From the NCBI RefSeq assembly GCF_002278075.1, contig NZ_CP022989.1, forward strand, positions 2,046,001-2,110,000: DNA of 64,000 nucleotides. Direction: 5' to 3'. Within the stretch, counting starts at the first letter, position 1, and the number at the start of each line of letters is the position of its first letter. The position numbers and the translations under genes are program-made. Source of the DNA: Paraburkholderia aromaticivorans (GTDB lineage Bacteria; Pseudomonadota; Gammaproteobacteria; Burkholderiales; Burkholderiaceae). Below the pieces are notes generated by a model. The model worked only from the letters and a program-made list of their open reading frames with translations, searched no databases and was not told where the DNA came from. This document shows positions 35,741 through 45,716 of the stretch, piece by piece.

Positions 35741-36337
35741 TTAGCCCGTCGCGCCCACTCCGCCCGTTTCGCAGACGTGCCCAAGCGCCCGGGTCAAAGC
35801 GCTCGAGCGAAGAGAATCGTAGCGCGTCAGCGATTTCCAGTTGGCGAGCGATTGCGCGACGCGCGACGGACAATCCGGCGCAGCGCGCAGCGGTTGGACG
35901 CGCGCGAGGCCGGCCACGAGCGATTGCGTCAGCCGGTCCAGCTGCGGTCGCGTGCTGGTCGCGAGATCGGGCGCGGGCCCCTCAGGCGCTTGCGTACTGC
36001 GCCAGGTGGCGAACAGTGCGTTTTGCACGTCCTTGCTGGCGTCGATCTGATCCTGAAAGAAGGCGCGGGCGAATGCGGGGTCGACGTTCGCCGCAGCGGC
36101 GCGTTTTTCCACATCGGCGAGGAGTGCGTTCTCGCGCGGCGTGTCGGTGATGTCCTGATGGTTTGCCCATTTCCAGCGCGCCACCGGTTCCGCGAGCGCC
36201 AGACGCTGCGAAGCCAGCGCAATCAGATTGGTGAGCGCGGTATCGTCACCATCTGCGACGGCCGGAGCCGGCATGAATGCAAGTGTGGCGAATAGCGCGA
36301 GCGCGCATGACGCACCGAAGCGGTATGAACGGTTCAT
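35741..36337 (-). CDS. Secreted chorismate mutase (AroQ gamma type)
   Basis: A 198-residue protein with a signal peptide (hydrophobic stretch about 9-26, cleavage near AVA-DGDD). The mature part is all-helical and carries the AroQ motif: LASQRLALAEPVARWKWANHQDI, with the conserved Arg and Lys, and ARAFFQDQIDASKDVQ. Two cysteines near the C-terminus may form a disulfide. Secreted AroQ gamma enzymes convert chorismate to prephenate in the periplasm; their benefit is not clear. No aromatic biosynthesis gene is adjacent, so it is probably not part of the cytoplasmic pathway. Confidence 0.85.
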   Translation of the reverse strand: MNRSYRFGASCALALFATLAFMPAPAVADGDDTALTNLIALASQRLALAEPVARWKWANHQDITDTPRENALLADVEKRAAAANVDPAFARAFFQDQIDASKDVQNALFATWRSTQAPEGPAPDLATSTRPQLDRLTQSLVAGLARVQPLRAAPDCPSRVAQSLANWKSLTRYDSLRSSALTRALGHVCETGGVGATG

Positions 36338-36627
36338 GGAAGAGGGCAGTAGCCGAGCGGCTGCGGAAGAAAAACCAGAAGAATAGACGATGCGCCGATC
36401 ATGCGGCGTCTCTTCATTTCACGCGAAGCAAACGGTGGCCGAATTACATGGGCTCGGTTTCTGAAGGCGCGCGGAAACAAACGCGGGCCACGCGGCCGCG
36501 CGTCATGCGAATCAGGCCGACTGACCCCGCGTCACGAATCGGCCAGAGCATGCGAACCTGGGCGCGTGCGAGCATCCACCGCGCGCCGGGCGCGCGGACG
36601 CTGATGCTGCATAGCGCAACTGCACAG

Positions 36628-36777
36628 TTATTTCGAATCGCACGACTTGCGTTGTTCGTCGAAAAAGGCGCGAACGTGCTCAGGCAGTTCAGCACCCAGA
36701 AACTCGACGCCAGCGGGTTCCGGATCCGGGCAAAAGACTTTATCCGGGGTCGGAACTTTCGGTGGTTTGGCATCCAT
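36628..36777 (-). CDS. Small soluble protein, unknown function (49 aa)
   Basis: Forty-nine residues: Pro/Lys-rich start (MDAKPPKVPTPDKV), an FCPDPEPAG segment and an acidic amphipathic end (LPEHVRAFFDEQRKSCDSK). The ATG has an AAAGGAG box seven bases upstream, the best in this stretch. No family recognised; two cysteines are the only possible ligands. The 290 bases between it and the chorismate mutase gene hold nothing I can name. Confidence 0.65.
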   Translation of the reverse strand: MDAKPPKVPTPDKVFCPDPEPAGVEFLGAELPEHVRAFFDEQRKSCDSK

Positions 36778-37219
36778 GATCTTTCTCCTTTACAAACCGA
36801 TTATCTGCCTCGGTCCCCGTTTTGCACTAGAGGCTGATGCGGATCACATCTTCTTTGTTGCTTTAACGGCACAGGCCAACAATGGAACGGAATGTTTGAA
36901 TAGAATTTATCGGTTCACTGTTGATGCGCCGATCGGACTGCACCGGTCAAATCATTCCGATATTTCTCCACCATCCTTCCCAGCCTTATCCCACGGGCGA
37001 TCCAGCACACACTGTCTGTTTCTTCACACTAGCCAGTTTCAATTGACTGATATCAACGAGGCGTCCTGGATTTTGTGCGCTGCCGCATTCGTAGGATTTT
37101 CTCCTTAAAGGGCCGAACGTTCGTTAATTACCGACCGCTTCAATTCAGCCATTCAGCCCTCATTGTTTCGTAAACGATCGATTTGCGGGTTTCGTTGACG
37201 AGGAAAACACTTTTCCTGA
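36778..37219. other. AT-richer intergenic stretch
   Basis: No supported gene. Base composition is more AT-rich than flanking genes and short frames lack start signals. Together with the aldo/keto reductase remnant it looks like a region of gene loss. Confidence 0.4.
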
Positions 37220-37465
37220 TTAGTGCGTGAATAAAAGTTCGGCCCACCGGTGCGTCGGAAACGGTGGGCTAACGCGGGGCTTTTGTCGCACGGTCTTTGT
37301 GACCCCGAGCGCGGCGGCGTCGATCTGCGTGACGCGATCCCACGTGTGCAGGTCGTACGATAGGTCGATGTGGTCGGCGTCGAATTGCTTGAGCGAGCCA
37401 TCGAGCGCACGCAGCAGATTCTTGCGCCGGCTGCCGCCCGCACGTGAATCGCCGGACTCGGCCAT
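37220..37465 (-). pseudogene. Aldo/keto reductase fragment
   Basis: The frame encodes GGSRRKNLLRALDGSLKQFD followed by ADHIDLSYDLHTWDRVT, which matches the conserved central part of aldo/keto reductases (RKNL..AL..SL..L..DYIDL...H.WD..TP.EE). The N-terminal barrel with the catalytic Asp and Tyr and everything after this segment are missing, and the sequence diverges after about residue 49 (near base 37319). It is a remnant of roughly 45 residues from a protein usually above 300. Confidence 0.7.
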
Positions 37466-37526
37466 GTAGGCGTATTTTGTCGCGCTCGCGCCTCCAGCTC
37501 AGACCGCGCTCACGCTGCCCCCGTCA

Positions 37527-40250
37527 TCACGCTACGAGTTGTTCCCGCAGGTACTCGGCGGTGCGGCTGTCTTTCGCGCGCACGACCTGGGCTGGCGTGC
37601 CGCTTGCCACGATTTTGCCGCCGGCATCGCCGGCGCCCGGGCCGACGTCGATCACCCAGTCGCTTTGCGCGGCCACCCGCATGTCGTGCTCCACGACCAC
37701 TACCGTATTGCCCGCATCCACGAGTCCCTGGAGTTGCACCATGAGCCGGTCGACGTCGACGGGATGCAGGCCGGTGGTCGGTTCGTCGAGGATGTACAGC
37801 GTGTCGCCGCGTTGCGCGCGTTGCAGTTCGGTGGCGAGTTTGATGCGCTGGGCTTCGCCGCCGGACAGCTCGGTGGCCGGCTGGCCGAGCCGCAGATAGC
37901 CGAGGCCGATGTCGCGCAGCACTTTCAATGCGCGCATCACGCTGGCTTCGTCGGCGAAGAAGTCGCAGGCCGCGTCGACCGTGAAGCCGAGCACCTCGGC
38001 GATATTTTTATCGCGCCACGTGACTTCCAGCGTCTGCGTGTTGTAGCGGCTACCGTGACACGTCGAGCAGGGCGCGTAGACGCTCGGCAGGAACAGCAGT
38101 TCGACGCTGACAAAGCCTTCGCCTTCGCAAGTCGGGCAACGGCCTTGCGCTACGTTGAACGAAAAGCGGCCCGCGCTGTAGCGGCGCTTGCGGGCGAGCG
38201 GCGTATCGGCGAACAGTTTGCGCACGTGGTCGAACAGGCCCGTGTAAGTGGCGAGGTTGGAGCGCGGCGTGCGGCCGATCGGTTTCTGATCGACGCGTAC
38301 GAGCCGTCGCACGGCGTCCATCCCTGCGGCGATGTGGCCGCCGGTCGGCATGGCGGTAGCGGCGAGCAACGGGTCTTGCTCGTCGTCGTCCGGGTTTTCG
38401 AAGGCGCGTCCAAGGTGGCTTGCGATCAGCTCAGGCAATGCCTGGCTCACGAGGCTCGATTTGCCGGAGCCGGACACGCCTGTGACGGCAGTCAGACAGC
38501 CGAGCGGAAACGCGGCGTCGAGCCCGTGCAGATTGTTGCGCGTGATGCCGGCAAGCCGCAGCCAGCCCGCAGGCTCGCGCGGCATGCGTTCGACAGGCGC
38601 TGGCGGCGCGAACAGATGCCGGCGCGTTTGCGACGCCTCCACCTTCGCGAGTCCGGCGGGCGGCCCGCTGTAAACCACATGGCCGCCGGCTTCACCCGCT
38701 GCGGGACCGACGTCGACCAGCCAGTCGGCGCGCCGCATCATCTGCAGATCGTGTTCGACGACAAACAGCGAATTGCCCGCCGCCTTCAATCCTTGCAACG
38801 CGCTGAAGAGTGCTTCGCCATCGGCGGGATGCAGACCGGCTGATGGCTCATCGAGCACGTACACGACGCCGAACAATTGCGACGACAACTGTGTGGCGAG
38901 TCGCAGGCGCTGCAGTTCGCCGGACGATAGCGTGGGCGTGCTGCGCTCCAACGCGAGATAGCCGAGGCCCAGATCGACCAGCGTCGTCAGGCGCTCGAGC
39001 AGTTCGGCCGAGATGCGTTGGGCAGCGACGCGCTTCTCCTCGGACAGGTTGGGCGTGCGCCGCACGTCGGGCGAGGCTTTGTGCGCGGAACCGCCTGCGG
39101 CGACCCGCTTGTCGACGGCATCGCGCATGGCGCTCTTGCTGAGCACGCTGCCTTTGCTGGCGGCTTTACCCGCGCTGTTGCCTGCGCCGTTGCCTGCGCT
39201 GTTGCCTGAATTCGCGGCGTCCGCTTCGGGCCATTCGCCGCGTGCGATCGGTTCGAGCATCGCGGCAAGCCGGGCGAGCGGCAACTGCGAAAACTCGCCG
39301 ATATCGAGCCCGGCGAACTTCACGGACAGCGCTTCTTTCTTGAGTCGCTTGCCATGACAGGCCGGGCAGACGCTGCCGATCATGAACTGCGAGACGCGTT
39401 TCTTCATCAGCGCGCTTTGGGTGTTCGCGAACGTGTGCAGCACGTAGCGGCGTGCGCCGGTGAACGTGCCCTGATAGCTCGGCTCGTCCTTGCGCTTGAG
39501 CGCGGCGCGGGTTTCCTTCGGCGTGAGGCCCGCGTAGACGGGCGCGGTCGGCTGTTCGTCGGTGAAGAGGATCCAGTCGCGGTCTTTCTTCGGTAAGTCG
39601 CGCCACGGCGTATCGACGTCGTAACCGAGCGTCACCAGAATGTCGCGCAGATTCTGTCCATGCCACGCGGGCGGCCATGCGGCAATCGCGCGTTCGCGAA
39701 TGGTCAGCGAGTCGTCGGGCACCATCGATTTTTCGGTGACCTCGTACACGCGGCCGAGTCCATGGCAAGTCGGGCAGGCGCCTTGCACCGTGTTCGGCGA
39801 GAAATCTTCGGCGAACAGCATGGGCTGCTTCGGCGGATAGTCGCCGGTGCGCGAATACAGCATGCGCACCAGACTCGACAACGTGGTCACGCTGCCCACC
39901 GACGAGCGCGTGCTCGGCGTGCCGCGCTGCTGCTGCAAGGCGACCGCGGGCGGCAGGCCTTCGATAGCGTCGACTTCCGGCACGCCGACCTGGTCGATCA
40001 GACGCCGCGCATACGGCGCGACGGATTCGAAATAGCGCCGCTGCGCCTCGGCATACAACGTGCCGAACGCCAGCGACGATTTGCCTGAACCGGACACGCC
40101 GGTGAAGACGACCAGCGCGTCACGTGGAATCTGCACGTCGACGTTCTTCAGGTTGTGCTCGCGAGCGCCGCGCACGCGTACGAAGCCGGTGAATGCGGCC
40201 GTGCCGGAAGCGGGCGGTGCTGGGCGAGGCTTGTTGCGGATGGCGTCCAT
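37527..40250 (-). CDS. UvrA-like ABC ATPase (UvrA2/DrrC-type paralogue)
   Basis: A 907-residue protein with two ABC ATPase modules. The first Walker A is GVSGSGKSS near residue 50, the second the same motif near residue 590; signature [12 protein letters not shown] and [12 protein letters not shown], and Walker [12 protein letters not shown] and [11 protein letters not shown]. Zinc-finger cysteine pairs are present ([30 protein letters not shown]). Its length and lack of neighbouring uvrB suggest the second UvrA class, linked to DNA damage tolerance or resistance to DNA-binding drugs. A low-complexity Asn/Gly/Ala/Ser insert ([15 protein letters not shown]) lies near residues 350-370. Confidence 0.9.
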   Translation of the reverse strand: MDAIRNKPRPAPPASGTAAFTGFVRVRGAREHNLKNVDVQIPRDALVVFTGVSGSGKSSLAFGTLYAEAQRRYFESVAPYARRLIDQVGVPEVDAIEGLPPAVALQQQRGTPSTRSSVGSVTTLSSLVRMLYSRTGDYPPKQPMLFAEDFSPNTVQGACPTCHGLGRVYEVTEKSMVPDDSLTIRERAIAAWPPAWHGQNLRDILVTLGYDVDTPWRDLPKKDRDWILFTDEQPTAPVYAGLTPKETRAALKRKDEPSYQGTFTGARRYVLHTFANTQSALMKKRVSQFMIGSVCPACHGKRLKKEALSVKFAGLDIGEFSQLPLARLAAMLEPIARGEWPEADAANSGNSAGNGAGNSAGKAASKGSVLSKSAMRDAVDKRVAAGGSAHKASPDVRRTPNLSEEKRVAAQRISAELLERLTTLVDLGLGYLALERSTPTLSSGELQRLRLATQLSSQLFGVVYVLDEPSAGLHPADGEALFSALQGLKAAGNSLFVVEHDLQMMRRADWLVDVGPAAGEAGGHVVYSGPPAGLAKVEASQTRRHLFAPPAPVERMPREPAGWLRLAGITRNNLHGLDAAFPLGCLTAVTGVSGSGKSSLVSQALPELIASHLGRAFENPDDDEQDPLLAATAMPTGGHIAAGMDAVRRLVRVDQKPIGRTPRSNLATYTGLFDHVRKLFADTPLARKRRYSAGRFSFNVAQGRCPTCEGEGFVSVELLFLPSVYAPCSTCHGSRYNTQTLEVTWRDKNIAEVLGFTVDAACDFFADEASVMRALKVLRDIGLGYLRLGQPATELSGGEAQRIKLATELQRAQRGDTLYILDEPTTGLHPVDVDRLMVQLQGLVDAGNTVVVVEHDMRVAAQSDWVIDVGPGAGDAGGKIVASGTPAQVVRAKDSRTAEYLREQLVA

Positions 40251-40490
40251 ATCGATGAGTAGCGAATAAGCGTGGGCGGCCGGAGCGGGCGAACGCTAAT
40301 GAGGTCGCACGGAACATGCCTGTCGAAGTCGTGATGATGCCAGTGAAGGCGAGGGCGGCGCGCGCCCTGTCCGCCAGGCATCACGGCCTGTTATTGATAG
40401 CAGCTATCTGCGGCCCACAGTGCGGTGGCCAACGGACGCGCCATCACGAACACGGATGATGGCAGTCTTCGCCCTTCGGAGAATGTCGCC

Positions 40491-40691
40491 ATGGAAAACG
40501 CTGTGTACTGGAAAGGTCGTCAGGTCGGAATCGAGTGTGCCGGCCGGATTTTGTGGTTTTCTTCGGCACCGCACGAAGCGGTCGCGGCCTACAGCACTCA
40601 GCGGCAGGAGCCGGCGCGCGTGGAAGATTCCATCGTGGCGCGCAACCTCGTCACGACCGCGCAATACGATCGGCTGGATTTTCGTGGGTAA
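40491..40691 (+). CDS. Small protein of unknown function (66 aa)
   Basis: Sixty-six residues starting MENAVYWKGRQVGIE, with a GGAG box nine bases upstream of the ATG at 40491. Compact mixed composition (AGRILWFSSAPHEAVAAY) suggesting a small beta-rich fold. No signal peptide or membrane segment. I do not recognise a family. A terminator lies 66 bases downstream. Confidence 0.6.
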   Translation: MENAVYWKGRQVGIECAGRILWFSSAPHEAVAAYSTQRQEPARVEDSIVARNLVTTAQYDRLDFRG

Positions 40692-40756
40692 CGGGCAGCA
40701 CGGGATGCTCGAGCGCTAGCGTGCGCCAACCACTCAGGAAAGCAGGCGCGGAAAAC

Positions 40757-40787
40757 AAAAAGCCCAGTCGCGAAGACTGGGCTTTTT
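40757..40787. terminator. Bidirectional intrinsic terminator
   Basis: Perfect 13-bp stem including the A and T tracts (AAAAAGCCCAGTC/GACTGGGCTTTTT), loop GCGAA. It lies between the 66-aa gene and tRNA-Thr. Confidence 0.88.
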
Positions 40788-40800
40788 GCTTGAATCTTGA

Positions 40801-40876
40801 TGGTGCCGGAAAGAGGAATCGAACCCCCGACCTTCGCATTACGAATGCGCTGCTCTACCGTCTGAGCTATTCCGGC
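40801..40876 (-). tRNA. tRNA-Thr (anticodon CGT)
   Basis: Seventy-six bases with encoded CCA (40801-40803). Acceptor stem GCCGGAA, anticodon loop TTCGTAA and T-loop TTCGATTC. Reads ACG codons. The overall sequence closely follows E. coli tRNA-Thr(CGU). Confidence 0.96.
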
Positions 40877-40931
40877 ATCAGGAGAAACGAGATTATATGG
40901 ACTTATTTAGGAGTTTGGCAAGCCCCTAAAC

Positions 40932-41948
40932 TCACTTTTTTGCTTCGAGGTGGTAGCGGGTGACCCGGTCCACCTCGCTCTTCGAGCCGAGGAACACGGC
41001 CACGCGCTCATGCAGGCTTTTCGGCTGGATGTCCAGGATGCGTTTTTCGCCATTGGTCGCGGCGCCGCCCGCCTGCTCGACGATGAACGCCATCGGGTTC
41101 GCCTCGTACATCAGGCGCAGCTTGCCCGGCTTGTCCGGCGTGCGCTTGTCGGCCGGATACATGAAGATGCCGCCGCGATTCAGGATACGGTGCACGTCCG
41201 CCACCATCGACGCGATCCAGCGCATGTTGAAGTCGCTTTGACGCGAGCCTTCCTTGCCGTCCTTCAACTCGCCGATGTACTGCTGGACAGGCGGATACCA
41301 GTGACGCTCGTTCGACGCGTTGATCGCATATTCACGAGTTTCGACCGGAATACGCATATCGCTTTGCGTGAGCACCCACGAGCCGAGTTCCCGGTCGAGC
41401 GTGAAGCAGTTCACGCCGTTGCCGGTGGTCAGCACCAGCACGGTTTGCGGACCATACACCGCATACCCCGCGGCGACCTGCTGCGTGCCGGGTTGCAGGA
41501 ACGATTGTTCGGTGGGCTGCTGGCCGTCCGGGCAGCGCAACACGGAGAAGATCGTGCCGATCGAAACATTGACGTCGATGTTCGACGAACCGTCGAGCGG
41601 ATCGAACACGAGCAGGTATTCGCCCTTCGGATAGTTCGCCGGGATCGGGAAGAACTGTTCCATTTCCTCGGACGCCATGCCCGCGAGGTTGCCGCCCCAT
41701 TCATTCGCTTCGAGCAGGATTTCGTTCGACAGGATGTCGAGCTTCTTCTGCACTTCGCCTTGAACGTTCTCGCTGCCCGCCGTGCCGAGCGCATCGCCCA
41801 GCGCGCCCTTGCTGACGTGGTAGCTGATCGCCTTGCATGCACGCGCGACAACTTCGATCAAAAGGCGCAGATCGGCCGGCAGGTTGTTGGTCTCGCGCTG
41901 CTGCTCGATCAGGTACTTCGTGAGAGTGGTACGACGTTGCAATGCCAT
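40932..41948 (-). CDS. fbp: Fbp, class I fructose-1,6-bisphosphatase
   Basis: A 338-residue enzyme that removes the 1-phosphate of fructose-1,6-bisphosphate in gluconeogenesis. The metal-binding loop [14 protein letters not shown], the earlier acidic EE pair in MASEEME, the substrate-binding NASNERHW region and GGIFMYPAD...[19 protein letters not shown] are all present. The ATG at 41948 marks the start of similarity; the 38 open codons upstream are not conserved. It lies 55 bp from tRNA-Thr on the same strand. Confidence 0.96.
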   Translation of the reverse strand: MALQRRTTLTKYLIEQQRETNNLPADLRLLIEVVARACKAISYHVSKGALGDALGTAGSENVQGEVQKKLDILSNEILLEANEWGGNLAGMASEEMEQFFPIPANYPKGEYLLVFDPLDGSSNIDVNVSIGTIFSVLRCPDGQQPTEQSFLQPGTQQVAAGYAVYGPQTVLVLTTGNGVNCFTLDRELGSWVLTQSDMRIPVETREYAINASNERHWYPPVQQYIGELKDGKEGSRQSDFNMRWIASMVADVHRILNRGGIFMYPADKRTPDKPGKLRLMYEANPMAFIVEQAGGAATNGEKRILDIQPKSLHERVAVFLGSKSEVDRVTRYHLEAKK

Positions 41949-42070
41949 TGCTGTACTCCGGGAAGGCTTGAGGAATAGTTCGATTTTAACCGTTCGTTGT
42001 GTCGGCTCCGTGCTTTTGCGCGCGAACCTTATACGGCCATGCCGCCGGACCCACCGATGCATGCCGGAAA

Positions 42071-42526
42071 TCAGGCTTTGCGGCGCGCCTTGCTGGCTGT
42101 GAGCTTGCCGCTCACGCTCGCGGCGAGCGCCGCGGCCCGGGCGTGTTCGCTCGACACCTTCGGCAGTTTCGGGCGGTCCGCTTTCGGCATGGGCTCGATT
42201 TCACGTTCGATCTGTTCGCCGGCGGCCGCGGTGGCGACGCGCAGGTCGTAAGCGATTTGCAGGTTGAGCCAGAACTGCGCGCTCGCGCCAAAGTAGCGCT
42301 CGAGCCGCAACGCGGTGTCGGCCGAAATAGCGCGCCTGCAGCGCACGACGTCGTTGATGCGCGGCGCCGGTACGCGCAGCGCCAGTGCGAGTGCATTGAC
42401 GGACATGCCGAGCGGTTCGAGGAACTCGCTGCGCAGAATCTCGCCCGGATGAATTTCCGGGATGCTGTTGCCGGTGTCAATGTCCGAGAAATCGATGCTG
42501 TCCAGATCGGAGCGTTTGATAACCAT
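42071..42526 (-). CDS. higA: HigA-type antitoxin
   Basis: A 151-residue HTH XRE protein. The core, about residues 24-100, starts [26 protein letters not shown] and continues [44 protein letters not shown], a signature HigA/VapA helix-turn-helix. It binds the cognate HigB and represses the operon. The C-terminal 40 residues are a Lys/Ala-rich extension beyond the usual 100-residue antitoxin. The start at 42526 has a GGGAG box and lies 16 bp after the higB stop. Confidence 0.9.
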   Translation of the reverse strand: MVIKRSDLDSIDFSDIDTGNSIPEIHPGEILRSEFLEPLGMSVNALALALRVPAPRINDVVRCRRAISADTALRLERYFGASAQFWLNLQIAYDLRVATAAAGEQIEREIEPMPKADRPKLPKVSSEHARAAALAASVSGKLTASKARRKA

Positions 42527-42542
42527 GCCGGTCTCCCAATAA

Positions 42543-42824
42543 TCAGTGATAGTCGACAATTTCGACATTCAGCGCCTGCCCGTCGACGAAATGAAAACAG
42601 ATGCGCCATTGCGCATTGATCCGGATACTCCACTGCCCGCTGCGTTGGCCCTGCGGTGCTTCCAGCCGGTTGCCGGGTGGCGCGTGCAGGTCGCGGACGG
42701 ATTCTGCGGAGTCGATCATCAGCAACTTGCGGCGCGCGAGCGTCGGCATGTGAAGCGGCAATGAATACACGAACCTGCCTTGAAAAATGCTCGCCGTAGC
42801 TTTGTCGCCGAATGTCGCGATCAT
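42543..42824 (-). CDS. higB: HigB-type toxin (RelE superfamily)
   Basis: A 93-residue RelE-fold protein with the family's RRKLLMIDSAESVRDLHAPPGNRLEAP and, near the C-terminus, GQWSIRINAQWRICFHFVDG. HigB cleaves mRNA at the ribosome. The gene order, toxin first and antitoxin second, is the diagnostic reversed arrangement of higBA. No Shine-Dalgarno precedes the ATG; the -10-like sequence ends only five bases upstream, so the message may be leaderless. Confidence 0.9.
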   Translation of the reverse strand: MIATFGDKATASIFQGRFVYSLPLHMPTLARRKLLMIDSAESVRDLHAPPGNRLEAPQGQRSGQWSIRINAQWRICFHFVDGQALNVEIVDYH

Positions 42825-42829
42825 GGGAG

Positions 42830-42863
42830 AATATAATGCAGTGCGTTAAACGTAAGCCGTTAA
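42830..42863 (-). promoter_or_regulatory. Likely higBA promoter/operator region
   Basis: On the minus strand a TATATT -10-like box (42830-42835) ends five bases before the higB ATG. Two direct copies of CGTTAA on the plus strand (42844-42849 and 42858-42863), 14 bases apart, cover the expected -35 area and could be HigA operator half-sites. The -35 element itself is weak. Confidence 0.45.
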
Positions 42864-42964
42864 GTGAAGACTTTTACTTTCACCCCGCCGACGCGAGCCG
42901 GCCAGTCGTCCGGATGGCCGACGTTGCGGCCGCGCACCGCCGCGCCGGCGAACGCAAGACGAAA

Positions 42965-42991
42965 AAAAGCCGGCAACACGCGCCGGCTTTT
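42965..42991 (-). terminator. Terminator of pepN
   Basis: Perfect 10-bp stem AAAAGCCGGC/GCCGGCTTTT with a 7-base loop, followed on the minus strand by a run of Ts, 29 bases after the pepN stop. Confidence 0.85.
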
Positions 42992-43019
42992 CGATGCGGG
43001 AACCGCGCTCTGGCGGACA

Positions 43020-45716
43020 TCAGGCCAATGCTTTCTCCACGATCTCGCGCACATCGCGCGATTTCACCTGAGCGGCGACTTTCTCCAGCGCCGCACGCAT
43101 GCCGTCGCGCAGCGTCGGCGTGAAGCGGCGCCACAGTTCCAGCGAGCGGGCGAGACGGGCGGCCACTTGTGGATTGATGGCGTCGAGCGCGATCACCTGG
43201 TCGGCCCAGAACGCGTAGCCTGACCCGTCTTCGGCATGGAACTGCGCGGGGTTCGCCGCACAGAAGCTGAAAATCAGCGAGCGCGCGCGGTTCGGGTTCT
43301 TCAGGTTGAAGGCCGGGTGCGACATCAGCTTGCGCACGATGTCGATCACCGGACGTTGCGCGCTGCCTCGCTGCGTGGCCTGCAAGGCAAACCACTTGTC
43401 GATTACGAGCGGCTCCTTTTCGAAGCGCTGGTAGAAGTCGTCCAGCGCCTGCTGCGCCTCGGCGCTGCCGCCGTTGGCCGCCGACGCGTTGAGCAACGCG
43501 GACAGCGCCGCCGCGCGGTCGGTCATGTTGTTCGCCGCGTCGTATTGCGCGGACGCGAGACGCACGGCCTCGGCCGGATCGTCCAGTTCCGCGAGGTACG
43601 ACAGCGCGAGGTTCTTGAGCGCACGATGACCGGACGCTTCCGGCGTGGCCTCATACGCGCCCGGCGTGCGGTGCTGCTCGTACAGCTTGAGCCAGTCGCT
43701 CCTGAGCGCATTGGCGAGGCGCTTGCGCACGAACTGCCGCGCGGCGTGCACGGCGGCCGGATTCGATTCGGCCATCTGCTCGGCCAGATACGCTTCCGAA
43801 GGCAGCATCAACGCGAGTTCGCGGAACGAAGGCGAGAGCGTTTCGTCGGTCAGCACGCGTGCGAACGCGGCGACCACCGAGTCGTCGAGTTGCAGCGGCA
43901 CGCCGGTGGCGGCGCGCCCGGCGAGCGTGAGCAGCTCGCGCGTGGCAAGCCGCTGGCCGGCTTCCCAGCGGTTGAACGGGTCGCTGTCGTGGGCCAGCAG
44001 AAACGCCAACTGTTCCGCCGAGTAGTCGTATTCGACGATCACGGGCGCCGAAAAATTGCGCAACAGCGAGGGCAGCGGCTCCTGCGCGACGTTGACGAAC
44101 GTGAAGGTCTGTTCGGTCTGCGTGAATTCGAGGACGCGCGTGGTCGCCTTGCCGGCCTGCGCTTCGCCTTCCAGTTGCAGAGGCAGGTCGCGGCCGTCTT
44201 TGCCGATCAGGCCGATCGCGAACGGAATCAGCAGCGGACCCTTTTGCGTCTCGCGCGCGGCCGGCGCGGCTTCGCCATAGCCTTGCGTGAGCGTCACGCT
44301 GTAACGATGCTGCGCGGCGTCGTATTGCGTGCGCACGGACACGCGCGGCGTGCCGGCCTGGCTATACCAGCGCTCGAATTGCGCGAGGTCGCGGTCATTC
44401 GCGTCGGCGAGCGCATGACGGAAATCGTCGCAGGTCACGGCCTGGCCGTCATGGCGCTTGAAGTAAAGGTCCATGCCCTTGCGGAAGCCGTCGCGGCCGA
44501 ACAGGGTCTGATACATCCGCACGACTTCCGAGCCTTTTTCGTAGACCGTCATCGTGTAGAAGTTGTTGATCTCGACGTAGCTTTCCGGGCGCACCGGATG
44601 CGCCATTGGACCCGCATCTTCGGCGAACTGCATCTGGCGCAGCACGCGCACGTCCTCGATGCGCTTGGTGGCGCGCGCGGCTTCGTCGGTCGCGCCGCCG
44701 GCCATGTCAGCCGAGAACTCCTGATCGCGGAATACCGTCAGGCCTTCTTTCAGGCTCAGCTGGAACCAGTCGCGGCACGTCACGCGGTTGCCGGTCCAGT
44801 TATGGAAGTACTCGTGGCCGACCACGGCCTCGATGTTCGCGAAGTCCGTGTCCGTTGCCGTTTCGGGATTCGCCAGCACGTACTTCGTGTTGAAGATGTT
44901 GAGCCCCTTGTTCTCCATCGCGCCCATGTTGAAGTCGCTCACCGCGACGATCATGAAGCGGTCCAGATCGAGTTCGAGCCCGAAGCGTTCCTCGTCCCAA
45001 CGGATCGAATGGATCAGCGAATCCATGGCGTGACGGGTCTTGTCCAGATCGTGCGGCTCGACCCATACCTGCAGCAGCTTTTCCTTGCCCGAGCCGCTCT
45101 TCACGCGCTCTTCCAGCGCGACGAGCTTGCCGGCGACCAGCGCGAACAGGTAGCTCGGCTTTCTGAACGGATCTTCCCAGCGCGCGAAGTGGCGGCCGTC
45201 CGGCAAATCGCCTTCTTCGAGCAGATTGCCGTTGGACAGCAGCACCGGATAATCGGCCTTGCTGGCGCGCAGCGTGACCGTGAAGGTCGCCATCACGTCC
45301 GGGCGGTCGAGGAAGTACGTGATGCGGCGAAAGCCCTCGGCCTCGCACTGCGTGAAGAAGTTGCCGCCCGACACATAAAGGCCCGACAGCGTGGTGTTCT
45401 CGGCCGGATTGCAGATGCTCGTGAGCGTCAGTTCGAAGTGGTCCGGCACATTGTCGAGCAGCAGGCCGTGTTCGTGCGCGTGGGCATTGGCGAACGGCTG
45501 GCCGTCGATGGCGGCGCTGACGAATTCGAGCTGTTCGCCCATCAACTCCAGATGCGCGGCGCGCGACGCCTCCGGATTGCGGCGCACGCGCATCGTGTTC
45601 CTGACAACCGTGCGTTCGGGAACCAGATCGAACTCCAGGGCGACGGTGTCGATCAGGAAGGCGGGCGGCGCGTAGTCGGCGCGGCGAATCACATTGGGCG
45701 TTGCGGTATCGGCCAT
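43020..45716 (-). CDS. pepN: PepN, aminopeptidase N (M1 family)
   Basis: An 898-residue M1 zinc aminopeptidase. The exopeptidase GAMEN motif (NMGAMENKGLNIF) and the zinc site HEYFH...E (VVGHEYFHNWTGN, near residue 300, with the third ligand in LKEGLTVFRDQEF) are intact. The C-terminal half is the helical domain with DUF3458 layout. It removes N-terminal residues from peptides in the cytoplasm. The ATG at 45716 gives the E. coli-like start; the longer frame is not conserved. Confidence 0.96.
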   Translation of the reverse strand: MADTATPNVIRRADYAPPAFLIDTVALEFDLVPERTVVRNTMRVRRNPEASRAAHLELMGEQLEFVSAAIDGQPFANAHAHEHGLLLDNVPDHFELTLTSICNPAENTTLSGLYVSGGNFFTQCEAEGFRRITYFLDRPDVMATFTVTLRASKADYPVLLSNGNLLEEGDLPDGRHFARWEDPFRKPSYLFALVAGKLVALEERVKSGSGKEKLLQVWVEPHDLDKTRHAMDSLIHSIRWDEERFGLELDLDRFMIVAVSDFNMGAMENKGLNIFNTKYVLANPETATDTDFANIEAVVGHEYFHNWTGNRVTCRDWFQLSLKEGLTVFRDQEFSADMAGGATDEAARATKRIEDVRVLRQMQFAEDAGPMAHPVRPESYVEINNFYTMTVYEKGSEVVRMYQTLFGRDGFRKGMDLYFKRHDGQAVTCDDFRHALADANDRDLAQFERWYSQAGTPRVSVRTQYDAAQHRYSVTLTQGYGEAAPAARETQKGPLLIPFAIGLIGKDGRDLPLQLEGEAQAGKATTRVLEFTQTEQTFTFVNVAQEPLPSLLRNFSAPVIVEYDYSAEQLAFLLAHDSDPFNRWEAGQRLATRELLTLAGRAATGVPLQLDDSVVAAFARVLTDETLSPSFRELALMLPSEAYLAEQMAESNPAAVHAARQFVRKRLANALRSDWLKLYEQHRTPGAYEATPEASGHRALKNLALSYLAELDDPAEAVRLASAQYDAANNMTDRAAALSALLNASAANGGSAEAQQALDDFYQRFEKEPLVIDKWFALQATQRGSAQRPVIDIVRKLMSHPAFNLKNPNRARSLIFSFCAANPAQFHAEDGSGYAFWADQVIALDAINPQVAARLARSLELWRRFTPTLRDGMRAALEKVAAQVKSRDVREIVEKALA

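Noticed and set aside
36277..36837. Plus-strand 186-codon frame overlapping the 49-aa gene
   Set aside because: No ribosome binding site, arginine-rich antisense-like composition, and the opposite-strand small gene has a much better start.
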